Shown piece after piece: positions 43,476 to 52,345 of a DNA stretch of 64,000 bases. Positions within the stretch are counted from its first letter, which is position 1. The number at the start of each line of letters is the position of its first letter. The notes beneath the pieces were generated by a model. The model had not been told where the DNA came from, did no database searches, and saw only the letters and a program-made list of their open reading frames with translations. The position numbers were made by a program, and so were the translations under genes. The stretch is from Pseudomonadales bacterium (GTDB taxonomy: Bacteria; Pseudomonadota; Gammaproteobacteria; Pseudomonadales; Azotimanducaceae): NCBI GenBank assembly GCA_017642855.1, contig JAEPOO010000001.1:1775469-1839468 (forward strand), in the 5' to 3' direction.

Positions 43476-44192
43476 TCAGGCAAAAATTTCGTCAAAGAAA
43501 TTCTGGATGGATTGCGTCGCCCGCTTATCAGCGACGGGGTTATACATGGTGCCAAAACCGGGGTCATTGGCGGCCGGATTCGTGAAGGCATGCATCGTGC
43601 CGCCATAAGCGTGCATCTGCCAGTCCGCGCCGGCTTCAGACATTTCGTTTTCAAAATCGAGCACCTGCTCAGGCGGCACCATCGGATCGTCCTGACCATG
43701 CAAGCAGAGAATTTTTGCCGTGATCTTTTCATTCGGTACGCCACCCGGTGAAAAGATACCGTGAATACTGATCACGCCACCAACATTCGCGCCCGCGCGC
43801 GCGAGTTCCAGCACACACATGCCGCCGAAACAGTAACCCATCGCGCCAACTTTTGAGGCATCTACCACATCCAATCCACGAACGGCTTCCAGAGCGGCCA
43901 TCATTCGAGCTCGCAGCGCCGCACGATCGCCGGCCAGCGGTCCCATCAGTGCGGTATTACCTTCTACATCGCCATCTGAACCAAAGACACCTTTGCCATA
44001 CATGTCGATCGCAAAACCGACATAACCCAGCTTCGCCATCTCTTCAGCTTTACCCGTGGCAAAGTCGCGACGACCGGTCCAATCGTGACCAACCAGTACT
44101 GCGGGTCTTGGACCGGAAATACTGTCGTCCCAGGCAACATAACCTTCGAGGGTGATATCTCCGTCCTGGTATTCAATCGTTTGGGTTTGCAT
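43476..44192 (-). CDS. Dienelactone hydrolase family protein
   Basis: The protein has 238 residues. The alpha/beta-hydrolase triad is visible: Cys121 in MGYCFGGMC (Cys nucleophile as in dienelactone hydrolases), an Asp in LHGQDDPMVPP (168-169) and His201 in GGTMHAFTNP. There is no signal peptide. Start ATG 44192 has AGGAGG 6 bases upstream. The substrate may be a lactone or ester. It is co-transcribed with the AhpD-like selenoprotein, 9 bases downstream, which may point to handling of reactive carbonyls or peroxides. Confidence 0.9.
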   Translation of the reverse strand: MQTQTIEYQDGDITLEGYVAWDDSISGPRPAVLVGHDWTGRRDFATGKAEEMAKLGYVGFAIDMYGKGVFGSDGDVEGNTALMGPLAGDRAALRARMMAALEAVRGLDVVDASKVGAMGYCFGGMCVLELARAGANVGGVISIHGIFSPGGVPNEKITAKILCLHGQDDPMVPPEQVLDFENEMSEAGADWQMHAYGGTMHAFTNPAANDPGFGTMYNPVADKRATQSIQNFFDEIFA

Positions 44193-44217
44193 GTTTGCCT
44201 CCTGATTTAGTGCTTTG

Positions 44218-45963
44218 CTAGATTCCTGCGAGTTCTTTCATAGCCAGGTCTGTCGTAAAAAATACCTGGCCAGCCATATTCTTATAAAAACCTGTTTCCC
44301 GCAGCTTGTCCATGACCGGACTCTTTACCTCCGCTAAATGTAGAGTGACGTCAACTTCCTGCAGGTTTTCCGACATCTCCTCCAGCATCTCCAGACCACT
44401 GGTATCGATAAAATTCGCTGCCGTGCAGATAAGCAGTACATGCTCAATCTCCTCCACGTCAGCGATCTGTGCAAGGATGAAATTCTCGATGTGACGGGTA
44501 TTAACAAAATAGAAGCTTTCATCCACCCGCACCGCGAGCACCTTAGGCGACGTGGTCACATCAAATCGATTGACGTTACGAAAGTGCTCCGAATCCCCTA
44601 CCCGGCCAACCACGGCAATGTGAGGTTTACTGCTTTTTCTGATGAGCAGCAAAAATGAAATCGCGATGCCCGTCAGCACACCGGTTTCAACACCGAAGGC
44701 GAGTACCGCGATAAAGGTAACAGAAAAGGTCACCGCATCCGTTCGATTGAACTGAAATATTTTTCGGATGGCAGGTATATCGATCAGCTGCCATGCGGAG
44801 ACAACGATAATGGCTGACAACACACCTTTCGGCAGATCGTGAAACGCCGTAGAGAACATCAATAGTGTTACCAAGACCAGGAGAGCTGTCACCAACGAGG
44901 CGACCTGGCTCACCGCGCCGGAAGAAAAATTAACGATCGTACGAGCAAAACTACCCGCCACAGGAAATCCACCCACTAGCGAGGAACCAAGGTTAGCGGC
45001 ACCGAGTCCAACCAACTCCTGGTTAGGATTAATTTTGTCTCGGGATTTACTGGCGATGGCCATACCGATACTGGTGGATTCCATGAAAATCACCATGGCA
45101 ATCAGGAAAGCAGAAGGCAGGAGTTCCAGGAACCGTTCAGCATTCATAAGCACCACACTGACATGCGGCAATTCACCGGGCACATCACCCACCACCGAGA
45201 CTGACGCTGTGATCTCTCTCGGCAACACCGCCATCACTAGGAGCCCCAAAATCACCGCATACATGGGCGCACTTTTCGTCAGATTCTGTGCCAGCGATTC
45301 CGGAACCCGCATAGCAGCCAAGACGGCCCCCAGCCAGGTACGACAGAAGACAAGTAATAATGTCGCGCCAAGAGAGATCGCAATGACGACAACCTCATAG
45401 CCCCCGTACTCATGAAAAAGATATCGATAAACCCCGGCCAGGCTGGTGTCAGCCGAGGATGCAAGCCCGATCATCAACGGGAACTGGTTAGAAATAATCA
45501 GAAGTGCCGCGGCAGCAATAAAGCCGGTGATGACGGCATGGCTGAGAAACGAAACGACAGAGCCAAAATTGATCACACGGAGCGCAATCAAGATCAGACC
45601 AGTGACAACTGACAGCTGCACCACCACTTCGCCATAAGTCACGAGGCCGGGTTGCGCATAAACGGACGCCGCTTCCAGAGTCATCATCGCGACAATGGCT
45701 GTCGGCCCGACAGCCAGTGCTTTCGACGAACCGAAAAGCGCATAACCCATCAATGACATCAGGCAGGCATAGAGACCAGCTTCGGCGGGCATACCCGCCA
45801 AAAAGGCATAGGCAATCACCTGTGGGATCGTGATAAAGAGCACCACAACGCCAGCGACCGCGTCCGCACGCAGACTGGCCGCTGAATAATTCTGGCCCCA
45901 TTCAAGGACAGGAAAAATGTCTTTGATTAACAACACTCTGGTGATGATACCACCACCAATCAT
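44218..45963 (-). CDS. SulP family anion transporter with STAS domain
   Basis: The protein has 581 residues. It has about twelve to fourteen hydrophobic segments with SulP motifs: VVLFITIPQVIAYAFLAGMPAEAGLYACLMSLMGYALFGSSKALAVGPTA at helices 1-3 and NQELVGLGAANLGSSLVGGFPVAGSFARTIVN later. A cytoplasmic STAS domain (about 455-565) ends it. The substrate could be sulfate, bicarbonate or dicarboxylate. The start at 45963 is the longest option; GTG codons about ten codons in are alternatives. It is divergent from the cyclic-nucleotide-binding gene, 46 bases away. Confidence 0.92.
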   Translation of the reverse strand: MIGGGIITRVLLIKDIFPVLEWGQNYSAASLRADAVAGVVVLFITIPQVIAYAFLAGMPAEAGLYACLMSLMGYALFGSSKALAVGPTAIVAMMTLEAASVYAQPGLVTYGEVVVQLSVVTGLILIALRVINFGSVVSFLSHAVITGFIAAAALLIISNQFPLMIGLASSADTSLAGVYRYLFHEYGGYEVVVIAISLGATLLLVFCRTWLGAVLAAMRVPESLAQNLTKSAPMYAVILGLLVMAVLPREITASVSVVGDVPGELPHVSVVLMNAERFLELLPSAFLIAMVIFMESTSIGMAIASKSRDKINPNQELVGLGAANLGSSLVGGFPVAGSFARTIVNFSSGAVSQVASLVTALLVLVTLLMFSTAFHDLPKGVLSAIIVVSAWQLIDIPAIRKIFQFNRTDAVTFSVTFIAVLAFGVETGVLTGIAISFLLLIRKSSKPHIAVVGRVGDSEHFRNVNRFDVTTSPKVLAVRVDESFYFVNTRHIENFILAQIADVEEIEHVLLICTAANFIDTSGLEMLEEMSENLQEVDVTLHLAEVKSPVMDKLRETGFYKNMAGQVFFTTDLAMKELAGI

Positions 45964-46009
45964 CCCTCAGAGTGTTTATCCTCCCGAAAAGAACCAGTAC
46001 TCTTAGACC

Positions 46010-46795
46010 ATGGCTATTCACATTCAGGACATCGAGATATTTGCTGAAGTCGACGAAAGTCTACGCAGCAAAGTAGAGGCACTATTTGTTGATGAATCTT
46101 TCAACAAAGGTGAGAGGATCACTGTTTACGGCGAATCAGTGGACGGCCTGTATCTGCTTGAACAGGGCGAAGTACAGGTATCTATACCCGGTTACGACGG
46201 TGTGTTGGCCACCCTCACTGATGGTGCATCCTTTGGCGAACTATCATTGTTCAACCCTGAAGACGTCGCTTCCGCGACGGTAACCGTAAGCTCAGACACA
46301 GCGGAACTGCTGTTCTGCCCAAGGGACGCCCTGAATCTCGCCCTGCAGGTCGATGCAAAGCTCGCTGCGGGTTTCTATCGCGGCAGCACCATCCTGATCT
46401 CTGATCGACTGAAGAACACCAACCAGAAAATCAGCGACGAGATCGCCAAATCGATTCAGATGGCACGCGACCTTATTGACGACATTTCTTCTGCCGGCGA
46501 GTTGGGCACCACCCAGGCGCAATTCGAGAATGCCGGATCGGCTATCGTCAGCAGTATGACCAATATCGTGAAACACCTGCTGGTGCTGAAAGAGAAAAAT
46601 CGCCCGATTTCCCAGGAGGAAATCACCGAGATTGCCGATCAGGCCAAAGATGTGTACTACTCAGATTTCGCCGTGTTCGAAAAAGTGAACAAACAGCTGA
46701 AGACACTGGGCCAGCACCTGGATAACGTGAATCGCGTTCTTTCCAATCAGGAACTCGTCGCAGTTGACGAGGACATGTCGCTAGACGATTTCTGA
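46010..46795 (+). CDS. Cyclic nucleotide-binding-domain protein with helical C-terminus
   Basis: The protein has 261 residues. Residues 1-120 form a cNMP-binding fold (ITVYGESVDGLYLLEQGEVQVSI, LTDGASFGELSLF). The FGELSL element resembles the phosphate-binding cassette, but the usual Arg is not obvious. The rest is predicted helical and coiled-coil (about 135-245), with no helix-turn-helix, so it is not a Crp-type activator. Its position beside SulP suggests it may sense a nucleotide and act on the transporter. Confidence 0.82.
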   Translation: MAIHIQDIEIFAEVDESLRSKVEALFVDESFNKGERITVYGESVDGLYLLEQGEVQVSIPGYDGVLATLTDGASFGELSLFNPEDVASATVTVSSDTAELLFCPRDALNLALQVDAKLAAGFYRGSTILISDRLKNTNQKISDEIAKSIQMARDLIDDISSAGELGTTQAQFENAGSAIVSSMTNIVKHLLVLKEKNRPISQEEITEIADQAKDVYYSDFAVFEKVNKQLKTLGQHLDNVNRVLSNQELVAVDEDMSLDDF

Positions 46796-46825
46796 TTGAC
46801 CCTCTAAACACCACCCCCTAATATG
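46796..46825 (+). promoter_or_regulatory. Promoter of the cobalamin-riboswitch operon
   Basis: TTGACC (46796-46801) and TAATAT (46820-46825) are separated by 18 bases and resemble a sigma-70 promoter. Transcription would begin near 46832, just before the riboswitch. The -35 element lies directly after the stop of the upstream gene. Confidence 0.65.
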
Positions 46826-46839
46826 GACGCGCCTTTGAC

Positions 46840-47040
46840 AAGGTGCCCTGCTGCTGCGATCCCGCAAACAGGGTGAAACGGGAAGCCAGTGCGAGTTCAT
46901 GCTCAATTCTGGCGCTGCCCCCGCAACGGTAGACGAGAAGACTGATTCACTGAATTTCCTCCCGGATGTTCAAGCCACTGTACCCAGAGGTATGGGAAGG
47001 CGAAGCAGTTATCGCCTCGTAAGCCCGGAGACCGGCCCTG
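46840..47040 (+). promoter_or_regulatory. Cobalamin (B12) riboswitch
   Basis: Conserved elements appear in order: GGTGCCC, then GGGTGAAACGGGAAGCC (about 46872-46887), GCTGCCCCCGCAACGGTAG, GCCACTG (46974-46980), ATGGGAAGGC (46992-47001) and the B12 box AAGCCCGGAGACCGGCC (47021-47037). It should reduce expression of the BtuB-like receptor and the two following genes when B12 is plentiful. Confidence 0.96.
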
Positions 47041-47093
47041 TCATCGCAACAAATCAACGAACTATTCACTCGGGTGTGAGTGAGGAGGACAAC

Positions 47094-48992
47094 ATGCATA
47101 CCCTTAAGCGATGCGCGCTGGTCGCGTTTTTTTCTACCGTGCCTTTCAGCCTGCAAGCCATTGAGAATGATGAAATTATCGAATCTATAACTGTCTCCGC
47201 GACCCCAATCTCTATTGATGACGCGGGGAGCTCAGTCAGCATTATTACCCGCGAAGATATTCTGAGGCGCGGCACACCAACCATCCAGGCACTCCTTCGA
47301 GAAATACCAGGATTCGCCGTGAACCAACAAGGTTCTGAAGGCGCAGTCAGCCAGTTGCGGGTTCGAGGCGCTGAGGCGAACCAGGTACTGGTATTGATCA
47401 ACGGCATCGAAGCTAACGATCCTGCCCAGAGCAGCGAATTTGATTTCAGCCAACTCACAACCAACGACATCGAACGTATCGAAATTGTTCGAGGCCCACA
47501 AAGTGCGCTATGGGGCAGCGATGCGATGGCAGGTGTTATCCACATTATTACGACGCCAGGTGCTGACACTTCTGGATTCGATATTGGCGTTGAAGCCGGT
47601 TCTTTTTCAACGACGAGAGCGACACTCAACACCAACCACATCAGCGAAAAAAACCGGGTTAAGTTCAGCGCAGACTATCTCGACTCCGACGGCACCAACA
47701 TTTCCAGGACCGGGCGCGAAGATGATGGCATTAAAAACTTGACCTTGGGGGTGGCTGGCACCTTCCAGGCATCTGACACGTTTTCCATCGCTTACTCAGC
47801 GCGTCACACAGATCGGACCAGCGATTTTGATGGCAGCGATTTCATCGTCACCGGTCTGCCAACAGATGCGGAGTATGAAACAGAGTCTGAGTATCTCTAC
47901 GCGGGCGTCACCTTAAACCACACGATCAGTGACCTGCTGGACCATTCATTGGCTTTGACCATGACCGATTCCGACAATGATACGTTCAGTGGCGATCCGG
48001 AAACCAGCGTTTCCCGGGCAACGCGCGACGCGATTCGCTATCAGATCAATATGATCGGTGCAGACCATCGTCTAAGTCTATTACTGGAACACGAAACCGA
48101 AGACTACGAGCAGCGCGGCCCCGCATCGTTGTTCGGGGACCCAAACAAAGATCTTGATACCGAAACCGACAGTATTGCCGCCGAGTACCGCTACGACAGT
48201 GATCAGTTCAACGTGTCTGCCAGTATTCGTCACGACGATAACAGTGAATTTGATGACGCGACCTCCTGGCGCGTGACAGGAAACACCAGTTTTTCAGGGA
48301 TCAACGTCTTTGCTTCCTTAGGCGAAAGCATCAAGAACCCAACGTTTACAGAGCGTTTTGGCTTCTTTACCAGTTTTATCGGCAATCCTGATCTGCAACC
48401 GGAAGAGTCGTTTCAGTGGGAAGTGGGCTTGCGCACAACTCTCATGAATGACCAGATTAATCTTGCCCTCACTTACTTTGACGCTAACCTCGAAAACGAA
48501 ATCAACGGCTTTGTTTTTGATCCCGTGACCTTCGGGTTCACCGCGGAAAACATAGATGGGGAATCAGAGCGCCAGGGTGTCGAGCTGGAAGTTGGTTATG
48601 CCCCCACCGAACGTTTCGACATGGCCTTTATGTATACCTACCTGGACGCTACACAGGAGGATGCAACCGGATCGGATGTCACCGAAGTAAGGCGGCCCGA
48701 GCATATTGCCTCATTCAGAATGAACTACACATGGCCCAGGGCAGGGCTCACCTTCGTCGCCAGCTATACTGGTGAGCAGGAAGATGACTACTTCCCGCCT
48801 TTCCCTCCTTTCGTGGAAAGAGTGGATCTGGATGCTTATACGCTGGTCAGCCTGAACGGCTACTACGATTTCACAGACAGCATCACCGTGACGGGTAGAT
48901 TGGAAAACATCACCGACGAAGACTATGAACAGGTCTTTGGATACGAGTCACCAGGCTTCGGAGGTTACGTTGGCGTAAGGATCTCCTTTTGA
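47094..48992 (+). CDS. btuB: TonB-dependent vitamin B12 receptor (BtuB-like)
   Basis: The protein has 632 residues from ATG 47094, with GAGGAGG 5 bases upstream and a signal peptide (MHTLKRCALVAFFSTVPFSLQA). The frame also runs back into the riboswitch, which is not coding. A TonB-box-like ESITVSATP is followed by a plug (VLVLINGIEANDPAQ, IEIVRGPQSALWGSDAMAGVIHIITTP) and a 22-strand-type barrel. The C-terminus is GYVGVRISF, ending in Phe. It imports cobalamin across the outer membrane; the riboswitch upstream strengthens this call. The next gene starts inside its stop. Confidence 0.94.
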   Translation: MHTLKRCALVAFFSTVPFSLQAIENDEIIESITVSATPISIDDAGSSVSIITREDILRRGTPTIQALLREIPGFAVNQQGSEGAVSQLRVRGAEANQVLVLINGIEANDPAQSSEFDFSQLTTNDIERIEIVRGPQSALWGSDAMAGVIHIITTPGADTSGFDIGVEAGSFSTTRATLNTNHISEKNRVKFSADYLDSDGTNISRTGREDDGIKNLTLGVAGTFQASDTFSIAYSARHTDRTSDFDGSDFIVTGLPTDAEYETESEYLYAGVTLNHTISDLLDHSLALTMTDSDNDTFSGDPETSVSRATRDAIRYQINMIGADHRLSLLLEHETEDYEQRGPASLFGDPNKDLDTETDSIAAEYRYDSDQFNVSASIRHDDNSEFDDATSWRVTGNTSFSGINVFASLGESIKNPTFTERFGFFTSFIGNPDLQPEESFQWEVGLRTTLMNDQINLALTYFDANLENEINGFVFDPVTFGFTAENIDGESERQGVELEVGYAPTERFDMAFMYTYLDATQEDATGSDVTEVRRPEHIASFRMNYTWPRAGLTFVASYTGEQEDDYFPPFPPFVERVDLDAYTLVSLNGYYDFTDSITVTGRLENITDEDYEQVFGYESPGFGGYVGVRISF

Positions 48993-49516
48993 GCCATCGG
49001 AAGCTGGTTTTCCTGCTTATCCTGATGGTTGCGACCATCAGGATCGCCCCTCACCCGCTGAACGTCACCCCGATAGGGGCATTTGCCCTGTTCTGCGGCG
49101 CCTATCTCACTGACAAACGCTTCCTGCTGCTGCCTCTGGCGGCACTGCTTATCGGCGATGTCATCATGGGTTTTTACACGCCGATGGTGATGGTTGGTGT
49201 GTACGCCGGATTTGCACTGTCTTCCCTGGTGGGCCGCTGGACCATGGCAGATTTACGAACCCTCCCCCGATTCGTCATGGGCGTTGTTCTTGGCGCCGTT
49301 GTTTTCTACCTCGTCTCGAATATCGGAATGTGGTGGCTTGCCTATCCAAACACTTTTGCGGGACTTCTCGCATGCTGGACAGAGGGGCTGCCCTTCCTGC
49401 TCAGGACCCTTGCCGGTGACTTTGTGTATGCCGCCGTATTCTTTGGTATCGTGGAATGGCACATGAAAACCACTGCCACCACGAATCCTCGAGACAATGC
49501 CTTCGCCGAGCGCTGA
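48989..49516 (+). CDS. Small membrane protein of the B12 operon (DUF6580-like), putative inner-membrane transporter
   Basis: The protein has 175 residues from TTG 48989, overlapping the btuB stop, with AAGG 8 bases upstream. Five or six hydrophobic helices are visible. VATIRIAPHPLNVTPIGAFALFCGAYL and PLAALLIGDVIMGFYTPMVMVGVYAGFALSSLVGR resemble the S-component-like membrane proteins annotated as DUF6580. It is placed between the B12 receptor and a B12-binding-like protein. No BtuC or BtuD gene follows, so this protein is the only inner-membrane candidate here. A direct B12 transport role is an inference. Confidence 0.75.
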   Translation: MSHRKLVFLLILMVATIRIAPHPLNVTPIGAFALFCGAYLTDKRFLLLPLAALLIGDVIMGFYTPMVMVGVYAGFALSSLVGRWTMADLRTLPRFVMGVVLGAVVFYLVSNIGMWWLAYPNTFAGLLACWTEGLPFLLRTLAGDFVYAAVFFGIVEWHMKTTATTNPRDNAFAER

Positions 49517-50381
49517 AAGAATCGTCACCCTGCTGCCTAGTGCCACAGAAATTGTCTGTGAGCTTGGGCTCAGGGATCGACTGGTCGGGGTCACTCACGA
49601 GTGTGACTATCCACCCGGCATTGAATCGTTGCCTCACGTCACCCGCAGCATCATTGACCACGATGCCACAAGCCTTGAGATCGATACGGCCGTTCGCGAG
49701 CACCTCGAGAGCAGTACCGCCTTGTATCACCTTGACGAAACTCTGATGCGTGACCTGGCGCCGGACCTTATCGTGACCCAGGCACTGTGCGAGGTTTGCG
49801 CTGTTTCCGAAGATGAAGTCCAGGCCATCATGTCTCGCCTGCCTGGACCTCCTAGGCTGGCCAACCTTGAACCCATGACCCTGTTTGAAGTGTTCGACAC
49901 CATCACGCTTGTCGGTGATCTGGCAGGCTGCCCTGATGATGCTGCAGAGTTTCGCGAAAGCCTGGAAACACGAGTCAGCGACGTGCGCTCAAAGATCAAC
50001 ACCATCGCGATGGAAAATCGACCCACCGTTGGCTTTCTCGAATGGATTGATCCCTTGTTCAATGCAGGGCACTGGACCCCGGAAATCATCGAATATGCCG
50101 GTGGCGTCGATGCATTCGGTAACAAGCACCAGCCATCCCAAACCATTTCTGACGACATCCTTGTGGCTTCAGATCCTGATGTGCTGATCGTTGCGCTCTG
50201 TGGGTTCGATGAAACAAGAGCCGCGTCAGATCTAGAATCCTTGAAGCAACGAATCGAATGGGACACGCTTAAAGCCGTTAAAAATAGCCGTGTTCACATA
50301 CTGGACGGAAACGCATACTTCAGCCGACCGGGTCCGCGATTGGTGGAAAGCCTCGAAATCCTCGCCGATATTCTGCACTGA
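49497..50381 (+). CDS. BtuF-like cobalamin-binding protein without signal peptide
   Basis: The protein has 294 residues. The two-lobed periplasmic-binding-protein fold of the BtuF/FhuD type is visible: RIVTLLPSATEIVCELGLRDRLVGVTHECDYP, APDLIVTQALCEVCAVS, a long bridging helix, FLEWIDPLFNAGHWTPEIIEYAGG, and the end PRLVESLEILADIL. The N-terminus (MPSPSAERIVTLL) has no export signal, and the start overlaps the preceding gene by 20 bases, leaving no room for one upstream. It may therefore work in the cytoplasm. The BtuB and riboswitch context supports B12. Confidence 0.85.
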   Translation: MPSPSAERIVTLLPSATEIVCELGLRDRLVGVTHECDYPPGIESLPHVTRSIIDHDATSLEIDTAVREHLESSTALYHLDETLMRDLAPDLIVTQALCEVCAVSEDEVQAIMSRLPGPPRLANLEPMTLFEVFDTITLVGDLAGCPDDAAEFRESLETRVSDVRSKINTIAMENRPTVGFLEWIDPLFNAGHWTPEIIEYAGGVDAFGNKHQPSQTISDDILVASDPDVLIVALCGFDETRAASDLESLKQRIEWDTLKAVKNSRVHILDGNAYFSRPGPRLVESLEILADILH

Positions 50382-50486
50382 AACTTTCACACCAGACGGT
50401 CTATGCCGGCTAGACGAACAAAACGCTCACAATTTGCCATCGAATTAACATTGAGTTTGGTCTCCCGGTTCTTACAATCACCACTG

Positions 50487-50978
50487 ATGATTAAAATCGC
50501 CTTCCTGCCTCTGGCACTGTTACTCAGCAGCTGCGCTCCCTTCGAACCAACGACTAATGTACACATCGTTGTTATCGACTCCGTGATCCAATCAGGTGTT
50601 GAAGGAAACCTTGCACATTTTCCGAACACCCAGACCTCGGACGGTGAGTCATTAAACGCGTTTGTGCTCGGCGCGCCATTAAATGTTCAAAGCCGGGTTC
50701 CTGTTCGCGTCATCGGTGTGCACGATCAGGTCGGCGAACTGGGCACGACCAACACGATCATCGCAATCACGGATCGGAACGAGTCGCAGAAGAATTTCGA
50801 CCTCGATGATGAAGCGCTCAGGTTGGCTATTGGCAAGACTCTGATAGAGCTCAACGATTCAGGCAGCACGTCCCTGGGTATTCGGGATAGAGAAGATGCT
50901 TATGCAGCCATCGCCAGATATCGCGACGCTTATGAAGACTCCGATGCGCGCCGGTTTATTCGTTCGGTCCCGATGTAG
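50487..50978 (+). CDS. Hypothetical lipoprotein
   Basis: The protein has 163 residues from ATG 50487, which begins a lipoprotein signal (IKIAFLPLALLLSSC). The longer in-frame start at 50403 would bury it. The mature part has beta strands such as TTNVHIVVIDSVIQSGVEGN and VPVRVIGVHDQVGELGTTNTIIAITDR. I recognise no family. Its 3' end overlaps the permease gene by 49 bases (convergent), so one of the two ends could be longer than in relatives. Confidence 0.65.
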   Translation: MIKIAFLPLALLLSSCAPFEPTTNVHIVVIDSVIQSGVEGNLAHFPNTQTSDGESLNAFVLGAPLNVQSRVPVRVIGVHDQVGELGTTNTIIAITDRNESQKNFDLDDEALRLAIGKTLIELNDSGSTSLGIRDREDAYAAIARYRDAYEDSDARRFIRSVPM

Positions 50979-52240
50979 ACAAGCCCACCCGCAGCAACAA
51001 TCAGCAGTCCCGCAATACCTTCTTCCGGCCGATTCAAAAGGATGTAGGTCAACGTCCAGGCCATCAATCCGAGAAAGATCAATGGCGTCAAAGGATAGCC
51101 CCAGGTGCGGTATCCCGGTGATTCAGAGTCGCGGGCCCTGAGGACAAAGACTCCTGCTACGGCAAAAAAGGTATTCAGCCCCATCACAAAACCGGAGAAG
51201 ATCAGTACCGACTCAAAGGTAGAGGTCAGTATGAAAAACAGCGTGACCGCTGACTGTACAAATATCGCAATCATGGGAATGCCATCAGCGTTACGAATCG
51301 AGAGCATTCGAAACAGTTTGAAGTCTTCACCGATCACCTGAAGCACTCTGGGTCCGGCGATGATCATTGCGCTCACGGTTGAAATCAGCAAAGTTGCTAA
51401 CACCAACCCCATAATCATGCCGCCGGTTTCTCCAAAGGCATGCTGGGCGACAATGACGCCAATTTCTATCTTGCCTTCCATCTCACTCATAGGTGCGGCG
51501 TACAGGAAGGTGTAATTCAGCATCAGGTAAAGCACCAGCACGACCAACGTCCCAGTAAACAGCACAAAGGGAATACTCTTTTCCGGCTCATCGACTTCGT
51601 TGATGATATAGGTCGCCGCATTCCAACCGGTAAACGCGTAATTAACGTAAATCAAAGACACCGCAAAGGCACTGCTGGTCAGCAACACACCATCACCTGC
51701 CGACGGCAACAACCTTACCGGTTGGGGGCTTTCAATCACGAGGGCAACCAGCGCCATAAATAACAGAACCAGCAACACCTTGATGATCGTAAATATCGTC
51801 TGAACACCACCACTGGCAGAATGTGAAAATGCGTGGGCGCCCGTCAGTGCAAGCACCAGTAACGAGGCCATTAACGTTGAAGAAACGCTGCCCACACTCG
51901 CCTCCAGATAGGCACCGAACGTCATGGCAGCAAGCGCTGTGGGTGCTGCAAATCCTACGGTTGCGGATATCCAACCCGAAATGAAGCCTGCGGCTGGGTG
52001 ATAAACTTCTTTCAGAAAATTGTATTCACCGCCACTACGAGGCAGGTGAGCGCCCAGTTCCGCGTAGGTGAGCGCACCGCACAGAGCCGTGATACCACCC
52101 ACGAGCCATAGCATCATCAGCACAAAGGTTGACTGGATGTCGAGCAACTGAAAACCAAGGCTGGTGAAAACACCCGTGCCGATCATGTTGGCAACCACGA
52201 TAGCAACGGCTGCATTGACGCTGAATTTCTTAGACGACAT
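50930..52240 (-). CDS. APC-family amino acid permease
   Basis: The protein has 436 residues and 12 hydrophobic segments. The unwound helix-1 motif AAVAIVVANMIGTGVFTSLGF and helix-3/6 regions (GGEYNFLKEVYHPAAGFISGW, YVNYAFTGWNAATYIINEVDEPEKSIP) are typical of the LAT/AAT subgroup. It should import or exchange an amino acid across the inner membrane. The C-terminus reads into the 3' end of the convergent lipoprotein gene. Specificity is not deducible. Confidence 0.9.
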   Translation of the reverse strand: MSSKKFSVNAAVAIVVANMIGTGVFTSLGFQLLDIQSTFVLMMLWLVGGITALCGALTYAELGAHLPRSGGEYNFLKEVYHPAAGFISGWISATVGFAAPTALAAMTFGAYLEASVGSVSSTLMASLLVLALTGAHAFSHSASGGVQTIFTIIKVLLVLLFMALVALVIESPQPVRLLPSAGDGVLLTSSAFAVSLIYVNYAFTGWNAATYIINEVDEPEKSIPFVLFTGTLVVLVLYLMLNYTFLYAAPMSEMEGKIEIGVIVAQHAFGETGGMIMGLVLATLLISTVSAMIIAGPRVLQVIGEDFKLFRMLSIRNADGIPMIAIFVQSAVTLFFILTSTFESVLIFSGFVMGLNTFFAVAGVFVLRARDSESPGYRTWGYPLTPLIFLGLMAWTLTYILLNRPEEGIAGLLIVAAGGLVYIGTERINRRASESS

Positions 52241-52345
52241 AGAAACTGTTCTTGAGGAATAGTGACTCTAACACCAAGTAACGACGACTTGCAGGGCGTG
52301 GCAACGCTTTCTATAGTGCCGACACGAAGTATCGGAAGTAACAAC

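Noticed and set aside
46899..47093. Upstream extension of the btuB frame
   Set aside because: It runs through the cobalamin riboswitch; the signal peptide and strong ribosome site define the start at 47094.
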